Assembly: GCF_033115175.1 (NCBI RefSeq)
Contig: NC_084834.1
Coordinates: 89,822,462 to 89,886,461, forward strand
Direction: 5' to 3'
Origin: Lepus europaeus
Taxonomy: Eukaryota; Chordata; Mammalia; Lagomorpha; Leporidae
Length of the DNA stretch: 64,000 nt
Shown here: positions 56,101 to 64,000 of the stretch, in pieces
Numbering within the stretch: the stretch's first letter is position 1
Layout: each line of letters opens with the position of its first letter
Notes under the pieces: model-generated
Seen by the model: the letters and a program-made list of their open reading frames with translations, nothing else
What the model was told of the DNA's origin: nothing
Database searches by the model: none
Translations under genes and position numbers: made by a program

Positions 56101-56419
56101 AGGGCATATCTAGTCTTCTAAGTGTTTAATTTTTCACTTCGTGTTTATCTGCATCGCATTATCATTTTACTTTAGGTCTTCTTTCACAATGCTTATCACT
56201 TTTTGTTCCAAATATCATTTGCTCTATAATGCACCACCTGAAAAGTTAGTAGCATAAAGCATCAATTTCTTATTTTCCCTCAATGTTCTATATGTTGACT
56301 TGGCTCAGCTGCATTGTTTAACTTGGGAACAGCACAATCAGAGAGTAGCATGTGCAGGTGTCATCTGAACACATCACTTTGCTGCACATCCAACATGGCA
56401 CCTTGGTGCTTCTCCACCT
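53141..56419. other. MEPE 5' distal flank, no gene seen
   Basis: Unique sequence. The stretch 56190-56410 (CACCACCTGAAAAGTTAGTA) resembles an ancient repeat. No IBSP exon, acidic run or RGD-encoding frame is visible. Confidence 0.55.
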
Positions 56420-57203
56420 GACCTCTTAACTCACAAGTCCTAAAGCCCAACAGATTATTATCAAGCCCCTTCTATCAGGTTCTATTTGCCTCTCAATCAG
56501 AAAACTTAATTGTAGCTTAGACAGCACCTTTCTTAGCTCCTCAAATAATGACTCTGTCCTTTGTTCTAGACCCTGTCTAGCACACTCGGGCCTCATTCCT
56601 TTGTAATCATAACCTCTACCACCAATGGCTCTACTCCCAACCTGTGTGTACTGATGGTCCTCTTCCCCACTTAATGCTGTATAATTGTTCAAACCTGGTA
56701 AATGCCACTCTTAGGATCATTGGTTACTATCCTCACTCTGTCTTTTATGACCTTGTCTAAATATGATCAGAGTCGGCAAACTTGGAATGCTTCCATAGCC
56801 TTGGCAACTCATGACGACAGCCTAGGGTGGTTACTGGTGCCATAAACTAGAGTGTCAATTTGTTGGGTCAACAACAGGAGCCACTGTGCACTTGCTCCTC
56901 ATGTGGGATCTCTGTCCTTAATGTGCTGTACATTTTGATTTAATGCTATAACTAGTACTCAAACAGTATGTTTCACTTTGTGTTTCTATGTGGGTGTGAA
57001 CTGTTGAAATCTTTATACTAAATTGATCTTCTGTATATAAAGAGAATTGAAGATGAATCTTGATGTAAATGGAAGGGGAGAGGGAGCGGGAGAGGGGAGG
57101 GTTGCGGGTGGGTGGGAGGGAGTTTGTGGGAGGGGGAAGCCATTGTAATCCATGAGATGTACACTGGAAATTTATATTCATTAAATAAAAGTTTAAAAAA
57201 AGA
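56420..57203 (+). mobile_element. Second, shorter copy of the L1/retroviral-like chimera
   Basis: From about 56740 to 57203 this is a lagomorph L1 3' region in plus orientation with a short A-rich end. From about 56420 to 56740 it matches, in the same relative order, the non-L1 half of the element at 8226-9549 (for example TTCTATCAGGTTCTATTTGC and TTAATTGTAGCTTAGACAGC). The copy is truncated and lacks the knuckle-encoding part. No clear target duplication was found. Confidence 0.75.
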
Positions 57204-57214
57204 AATCTAAGGGT

Positions 57215-57254
57215 TTTTAAAGGATTTATTTATTTATTTGAAAATCAGAGTTAC

Positions 57255-57285
<31 letters not shown>

Positions 57286-57539
57286 GAGAGCAAGACCTTC
57301 CATCCACTGGTTCCCTCCTCAAATTGCTATAACACCTGGGGCTGGGATAGGCTGAAGTCAGGAGCCCTTGTGGGTGGCAGGGGCCCAAGTACTTGGGCCA
57401 TCTTCCACTGCCTTCCCAGGCATGTTAGCAGGGAGTTGAATAAGCAGCAGAACAACTGGAACTCAAACTGGCACTCATATAGAATGAGATACCTGCACCT
57501 CAGGCAGAGGATTAACCCACTGCACCACAGCACTAGTCC
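57215..57539 (-). mobile_element. CSINE
   Basis: AAGGATTTATTTATTTATTT tail complement, (GA)n block, and CTGCACCACAGCACTAG head complement. It lies directly after the L1 copy ending at 57203. Confidence 0.9.
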
Positions 57540-57567
57540 TGTTGAATTTGTATTTTAAAAGAAACAT

Positions 57568-57785
57568 GGAGTGGATGTTTGGTGCAGTGGTTAAAATGCT
57601 GCTTGGGATACCTGGGTTTAAGTCCTGGTACTGCTCCCAAATTCAGCTTCCTGCTAATGTGCACCCTGAGAGATAGCAGGTGATGCCTCAAGTCCTTGGG
57701 ACCCTACCACCCACATGGGAAATATGAAAGGAGTTCCCAGCTTCCAGGAATCTAAGGAGTGAACCAATAAATAAATTAAAATAAG
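57568..57785 (+). mobile_element. Partial degenerate CSINE
   Basis: TGGTGCAGTGGTTAAAATGC head remnant and internal GCACCCTGAGAGATAGCAGG; the 3' part is shortened. Confidence 0.65.
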
Positions 57786-60242
57786 TTCTGTGCACATTGG
57801 GAGAGGTCTTATTGGGAGAGGTCTTATCTTATAGGACCCTGGGAATCCTAGAATCCTAGAAGCCTCCTGAGAAAGAACAGGATAAGAATATCATCTGCAT
57901 GGGAACTCTTTTTCAAAGACCAATAAATCAAGTTAATGGGTTTCTAACCCACTGAGTATTTTAAAGATCTAAGGGCAGGAAATATTTACTGCACTTCCTT
58001 TGGATAAACAAACAGTCCAAGAGATTGGTTCAGGGTTTATTTTTAATTAAAGTTGATTCCTTTTTTGAAGTGAGATTCATATTTCTTGACTTTAGGTTTT
58101 CCTTTTCAAAATAACATGTTTACATTTGTTTGTCTTTGTCACACTTGCACTGTTTGTTCTCATCATTCAGACTCATTCCCTTTTCCTGGAGAAGGACTGG
58201 GTCCTTAATATAAAGAAACCCAATGGGAAGAAAGTAAGCATTTCCTTTTTTTTTTTTTAACTGCTGAAATAGACTCTTGAAGTCCACATCAGATCATTTG
58301 GAAAGCCAAAGCTTTATTTTTGCAATGGTAAAATTTCATTAAGAGAAGAAAGGATGGTAGAAAATCAACACTGTCAACTCTGAATTATGTAGAGTGTAGT
58401 ATTTATGTCATAATAATAAACCAAAAAAGAAAGGAGGATATGGAGTGTTCCCCACAAATTAAACATAGGTCTCCTGGGCTGCCATCTCTGGGGGATATTG
58501 ATTGAGACATTACATTGAGGGAAATAAGAGGGACTTGGAATGAGAGGTTAGGACATGGGGTGGCCACAGGAAGGGAGTAGGTCGTCTTTGAGAAGCAGCT
58601 ATCCTATGGGCACACTAATACCCACAGACCATCCACCTCCATATGTGGCCTGTACTGAAAAACCACTTAACATACCATGGCATGTAGAAGGCTTGCATGT
58701 CTTCCATGCGTCATTTTGTAGAAGTCACCCTCTTTCAGGCTCTAAAAACTTCTTTATCCTGGCTGAACTCTCATGTGTGGCTAGCCTCCTTTAGAACCAT
58801 ACAGGACATGCAAAGCGTTTGAGATCTGAAAGAGGTAAATAGGAGAGTACTTCTATTCTATCACCCTGACAGCCTTGCACAGCTCCATATAAGCTACACC
58901 TGGATGGGTTACATATGGGTCAAGAATTAACTTTAGCCCAACCGGAGTCCTGAAAAAGTGTCTGATTCCTTCTGGAGCAAGAAGAGATGAGTGGCTTAGT
59001 AAATAGAAGCCACTTCCCTATCCTGTGGAAGATGACCACAAGACCATTTCTCATCCATCTCCCTGGCTTCTGTTAAGCACTGGACATTCAACCTCATCCC
59101 TTTAGGGTTAACTGCGGACTCCTCTGCAAGCCTACCTGCTTAGATAAGGGTTTAAGCTGCTGGCTTCTCAACAGCAGAATGACCCTCCATCTGTGGCATC
59201 TGTCCCCTCCGTATCAGTGTCTTCCTGTGGGGAAAGGGACGCAGGGAGCAGACACTATGCTGAGCCTGCTTTTGCTCTCTGTGCAAATAATACATATTCT
59301 TATCTCATTTGAGCTCTTTATCTCCTTACTCGCTGAATCTATGGAAGTATGGCATGTGAACCAAGCAACTGTAGTCACCATTCTCTTGGCCAGGTTACCA
59401 ATAACCCTGCAGCTTCAGGACCACTTGATAATATATGAAAGAAAAGTACGGGAAATCTGCACTCAGGTAAGGTAGAGAATCATGACATCTACCATAACTG
59501 CACAAGTTACTCAAAACTACATGATTTATCCTGGAATGCATGATGAGTCAAGGTGATTGGGTTTCCAGCTACCTTAGAAATGTAAAATAAATACACACAC
59601 AAAAAAGACTCAGATTAAGGACTGATTGACAAGTGGAAGTCCTGCTACCAAAAGTGAAATGCATTTCAACAGAGGATAGGTGAGAGATAAACCTACAATA
59701 ATGAAAATGAGGTGAGATTACTTTTAAAGTCCAAACTCAGTTGCTGTCCCATGTTAGAACAAGACAGTTTGGGTGTTGATAATGTGCAGGCACTATCTTG
59801 GCTAATTGGTTAGAAACTGAAAAAAGGCGAGACGACTATTTATGGTTAACCCTGTAAGTGCACACTTAAGCATCAACTATAGGATCACACCCAGTTGCCC
59901 TTTGTCTGTGTTTAAGTGTTCACTGATGAATCATGGTGCTCAGGTCTTGTATCTGGCTGTGAGGACCACCCCCTATAGGATTATGCTGTTACCTCCCTCT
60001 GTCTCTTTGTATGTGCATCGCTCAAGGATCATGGAACCTCAGAATTCCCTTCAGTGGACTCCATAAGGTACAGCAATAATCAGATAGGCAGCTACAGTAA
60101 GACTAAAAATAAGTATAGTTCAAGATTTTACCTCATTTTAATAAAACAGCAACAGAAACAGTACAAAGAACTATTTTTACCCATCTCTTTGTCTTCATGG
60201 AATTTTAAAAATATCTTAAAAGTATTCAAAACATATATATTC
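57786..60242. other. No gene seen
   Basis: Unique-looking sequence; frames of 60-98 codons lack recognisable features. Confidence 0.55.
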
Positions 60243-61300
60243 AACCTATATGAGGGTAATCCAAAAAGTTAATGGAAAGTAAAATTAAAAGTGTGATTTT
60301 ATTTTGGTGTATTTTTTCATAATAGTTGGAAATACATATTATTAAAAAACCCATGCATGGATTTCTTTTTTTTTAAACTTTTATTTAATGAATATAAATT
60401 TCCAAAGTACAGTTTATGGGTTACAATGGCTTCCCCCCACCCCCCATAACTTCCCTCCCACCTGCAACGCTCCCCTTTCCTGCTCCCTCTCCCCTTCCAT
60501 TCACATCAGGATTCATTTTCAATTCTCTTTATATACAGAAGATCAGTTTAGTATATATTAAGTAAAGATTTCAACAGTTTGCCCCCACATAGCAACACAA
60601 AGTGAAACATACTGTTGGAGTACTAGTTATAGCATTAAATCACAATGTACAGCACATTAAGGACAGAGATCCTACATGATATTTTTTTAAGAATTGATTA
60701 ATTTTCTATGCAATTTCCAATTTAACACCAAGTTTTTTTTTTCATTTTCAATTATCTTTATATACAGAAGATCGATTCAGTATATACTAAGTAAAGATTT
60801 CATCAGTTTGCACCCACACAGAAACACAAGGTGTAAAAAATACTGTTTCAGTACTAGTTATAGCATTACTTCACATTGGACAACACATTAAGGACAGATC
60901 CCACATGAGATGTAAGTACACAGTGACTCCTGTTGTTGATTTAACAATTTGGCACTCTTGTTTATGGCATCAGTAATCTCCCTAGGCTCTAGTCATGTGT
61001 TGCCGAGGCTATGGAATCCTTTAGGGTTCGCCGACTTCGATCTTATTCTGACAGGGTCATAGTCAAAGTGGAAGTTCTCTCCTCCCTTCAGAGAAAGGTA
61101 CCTCCTTCTTTGATGGCCCCATTCTTTCCACTGGGATCTCACTCACAGAGATCTTTCATTTAGGTCTTCTTTTTTTTTTTTTTTTCTTCCCCCAGAGTGT
61201 CTTGGCTTTCCACCATGCATGGATTTCAAAATTAATTTTGCATCAAAATAAACTCATAGTTTCAATTCTATTTTCCACTACTTTACTTTCAGCTATACAT
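60243..61300. mobile_element. Mariner-like element split by an L1 insertion
   Basis: The left half (60243-60365) starts GAGGGTAATCCAAAAAGTTA. The right half (61213-61300) carries TTGCATCAAAATAAACTCAT. The L1 at 60366-61212 lies between, with its target duplication taken from the element itself. Confidence 0.65.
60366..61212 (-). mobile_element. L1 3' insertion with duplicated 3' segment
   Basis: It is flanked by the 15-bp duplication CCATGCATGGATTTC at 60351-60365 and 61213-61227. Inside are two L1 3' segments in the same orientation: 60376-60679, and 60743-61212 which repeats part of the first. About 60 bp of A/T-rich non-L1 sequence lies between them. The insertion splits a mariner-like element. 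Confidence 0.85.
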
Positions 61301-61984
61301 CAGGTCTTAGCATATTTCACATTGATTTTGAAATAATTTGAAAGTCTAATTCTTAACAGTTTACCTTTTCTTGTTTCTGGTGTGGAGTGCTACTAGAAGA
61401 ACAGGAAGGCAATTAAGGTGTTGATGCAAACGGGTAAATATGGCAAGAGTGAGAAAGGTCCAAAATTCCAATCCTGACTACATAACCTTGTTGTGATGAC
61501 CACAGTATTTTCTCTTGAGGAAAAATTCTTGAATTTCAGATTTGAAGCAGGGTAATCATGAAGTAGCACCTGCCAAGGAGACACTGAGACCAGGATCTGG
61601 GTGGATCTAATTGATTTGATGATCCTGGGAATTCTAGGTGAGACAGGAAGGGAGCACCACTGAGGACAACAGGGGCTCAACCTCTCTGGGGACACAACTC
61701 AATAATTTCATTCAGGGAAAGGAAATGTAGCCAATTTCTTACTGGCTAAGTGTTCCTCCTGGGAACCCCTGGAATGTCCAGATGGCCCCATAGGCGAAGA
61801 CTTAGTACATTGTCTTGCTCTCCAGCTAAAAGAAGAAGAAAACTACGAAAACTCCATGTAGGACCTCTAGTGTGTATACACAGGAACAAAGATGCAGCAG
61901 TGATAGATTCTGCTAGAAACAGTAATTCTGGAGTAGAACATACAAATAAAGTTGTTCAAAACAGCACTATACAAGAGGTCTTAA

Positions 61985-62082
61985 GATGAAAAAACTGCAT
62001 GGATTCCAAAATTTTTTGCACCCAGATGAACTTATCTTTGAATTCTACTTTCCAGACTTTTTGAGGTCCTCCAATATATGTT
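61985..62082. mobile_element. Partial mariner-like element
   Basis: AAAACTGCATGGATTCCAAA, TTTTGCACCCAGATGAACTT and ACTTTTTGAGGTCCTCC match the same family. It lies only about 700 bp from the previous copy. Confidence 0.55.
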
Positions 62083-62119
62083 ATATTATTCTTCTTATAG
62101 ACTTAATAGACTTAATCTT

Positions 62120-62476
62120 TTTTTTTCCTCTCTCTCTCTCTCTTTTTTTTTTTTGCCAGGCAGAGTTAGACAGTGAAAGAGAGAGAGATAGAGAGAAAGG
62201 TCTTCCTTTTTCGTTTATTTACCCCCCAAATGGCCACTACAGCCGGCGTGCTGTGCCGATCCGAAGCCAGGAGCCAGGTGCTTCCTCCTGGTTTCCTATG
62301 CAGGTGCAGGGCCCAAGGACCTGGGCCATCCTCCACTGCACTCCTGGGCCCACAGCAGAGAGCTGGACTGGAAGAGGAGCAACCAGGACAGAATCTGGTG
62401 CCTCGACCGGGACTAGAACCTGGGGTGCTAGCACTGCAGGCGGAGGATTAGCCTAGTGAGCCGCAGCGCCAGCCCT
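62120..62476 (-). mobile_element. CSINE2-type element with 14-bp target duplication
   Basis: ATAGACTTAATCTT is repeated at 62106-62119 and 62477-62490. The element starts T-rich, then GCCAGGCAGAGTTAGACAG. Confidence 0.94.
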
Positions 62477-62490
62477 ATAGACTTAATCTT

Positions 62491-64000
62491 AATATCTGAT
62501 ATGTTCCACCCTCATTCATCAGCACAAGCACACAATTATTAATGGGACATCTTAGACAAGAACTTAAAATTGAGTAAGAAAGTTCCAAGCAAGAGGTAGA
62601 TTTAATATGGATAGTCAGTACAATTCTGAAGACGCAGTGGTAGACATGAGTTGAAGGTCCTGATAGGTTAAAAGGAGACTGAAGATTCTTGCAGGCACCA
62701 CGTGTGGATTCTGGTGGAGAGTGTTGAGTGATATCAGAGATAGTTGATGGACTTTGGGTTCCAGAATAGGACTAACATCCTAGAGTACGCTGACAAACCA
62801 TCACATCAAAGACCCAGCTGGAGGTAAGACCTGGATCAATTTGAGGCTGACCTAAGGTTTGGGGTGAAATGATCTAACACGAAAAGGCCAGATGAATGGT
62901 ATCAGGACTGGGAGCACAGAAACCATTTAGTGCCCTTTTTCACTGCACATAAATCAGTTTCTGTCCACTATTAAAAAAAAAAAACCTTTATCATAACACT
63001 GGATGTATTTAAATGGAATAAATTCCTACCTATTTATTGTTGTTCTATTCTGACAGCAACATGAAAGGGCATTTTCCTTGTTTATTGGCAATCTATTCTG
63101 AAAGAGGTTCTCCTTTGATCACCTGAACATGAAACCTCTAAAATGACATCATCTCATTAAGATCAAAGGACAAAGGAGTAAATAATTGCTAGGGTTGTTA
63201 TATATTCTTTTTTAAAAAAAGATTTATTTTATTTATTTGAAAGTCAGAGTTACAGAGAGGCAGAGGCGGGGGGGGGGGGTCCTTCCATCTGATGGTTCAT
63301 TCCCCAGATGGCAATCTGTGCCAATCTGAATCCAGGAGCCAGGAGCTTCTTCCAGGTCTCCCACGCAGGTGCCGGGGCCCAAGGACTTGGGCCATCTTCT
63401 ACTGCTTTCCCAGGCCATAGCAGAGAGCTGGATCAGAAGTGGGGCTGCTAGAACTTGAACCAATGCCCATATGGGATGCCAGCACTGCAGGTGGTGGCTT
63501 CACCTGCTATGCCATAGCACCGGTCCCAGGTGTTATATATTCTCTTTTGTGAAATTTCTTCCTCTGATTTCCAGATAAATTCACTTATCTAAACAGAGTG
63601 ACTTTTCTGTATATAGCTTTTGGTGAGCAAGCTCAATGGAGATTGGAGCCAGTGGTTAGGAAGCTAGTTAACTATGATGGTAGAAGGACACTAAAACTCT
63701 ACCACGTAATCTAAGTAGGAAAAATATTTTGGCCAAGGAGGGACTATCATGTAGAAAATATTACATGATTTGGCTGAGAAAACTTCTGTGAGAGGCATCA
63801 GTGGCATGCCCAAGAGCTGTGCTAAATCACAGCGCTCACCAGGTCCTTTAGTCTTCCTCTGTGAACTTGATGTTGCCTTCAGCTGAGCCCTGAGTGAGTT
63901 GGTTGTCTACAGTCCTCCCTATCTGACTGCCTTCTCTTGCTAGTATCTGGCAGAGGCATGAAACTTCCCTCTGCTGCTGTTGGCTTCTCTGAGTGCCTGC
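62491..64000. other. No gene seen outside the CSINE
   Basis: Unique sequence flanking the CSINE at 63209-63530, running off the window end toward the expected IBSP side. Confidence 0.55.
63209..63530 (-). mobile_element. CSINE with 13-bp target duplication
   Basis: TGTTATATATTCT is repeated at 63196-63208 and 63531-63543. A G-run at 63268-63279 replaces part of the usual GA block. Confidence 0.94.

Noticed and set aside
1392..63530. CSINE-derived ORFs and dispersed repeats taken as genes or as a CRISPR-like array
   Set aside because: They are dispersed tRNA-derived SINEs on both strands with target duplications and no regular spacing; the frames recur because the repeat recurs.
53141..64000. 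IBSP exons expected by synteny
   Set aside because: No poly-Glu run, RGD-encoding exon or SIBLING-like phase-0 exon was seen; the gene probably lies beyond the window.

Overview
The window is mammalian nuclear DNA, almost certainly from a lagomorph and best matched by rabbit. The main reason is the very high density of tRNA-derived C-repeats (CSINE/CSINE2). About 26 copies are visible on both strands, with the characteristic tRNA-like head, CT/GA-rich body and A-rich tail. L1 copies carry the matching lagomorph 3' region. There is no bacterial, plasmid or CRISPR content.

One protein-coding gene is supported: MEPE (matrix extracellular phosphoglycoprotein, SIBLING family), on the minus strand from a probable promoter near 49.97-50.01 kb to a stop codon at 35.72 kb. 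Four exons can be assigned: a short non-coding exon 1 (splice donor at 49893), exon 2 with the signal peptide, an 18-codon exon 3, and a large terminal exon holding the RGD/SGDG segment and the C-terminal acidic-serine ASARM tail. All coding introns are phase 0. The conceptual protein is 522 residues, close to the human length of about 525. In human the SIBLING order is IBSP-MEPE-SPP1, so the right side of this window (50-64 kb) should lead toward IBSP and the left side (0-35 kb) toward SPP1. Neither neighbour is visible here.

The rest is intergenic or intronic sequence made largely of repeats. 0-7 kb: CSINEs and unique DNA. 7.1-13.6 kb: an old minus-strand L1 broken by a younger L1-type insertion and by an older L1 3' piece. 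13.6-17.9 kb: unique DNA, a mariner-like miniature element and ancient repeats. 17.9-20.6 kb: an L1 with a large internal deletion. 21-35 kb: L2, an old L1, a truncated L1 with target-site duplications, and many CSINEs. 35-50 kb: MEPE, with MIR, L2, MER5-like and CSINE insertions and a tiny U2 snRNA retrocopy in its introns. 50-52 kb: an L2 split by an LTR-like repeat that itself holds a mariner-like insertion. 56.4-57.2 kb and 60.4-61.2 kb: L1 3' insertions. 62-64 kb: CSINEs and unique DNA.

The most unusual signal is a chimeric retroelement at 8226-9549. A lagomorph L1 3' region is joined to a degenerate retroviral gag nucleocapsid/protease-like sequence, and the whole is flanked by a 19-bp target-site duplication. 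A second, partial copy at 56.42-57.20 kb has what looks like the same junction, which suggests a mobilised chimeric family and not a one-off insertion. Other points of interest are tandem in-frame splice donors in MEPE exon 2, a compact SIBLING-style promoter, the U2 retrocopy, and an L1 insertion with a duplicated 3' segment.
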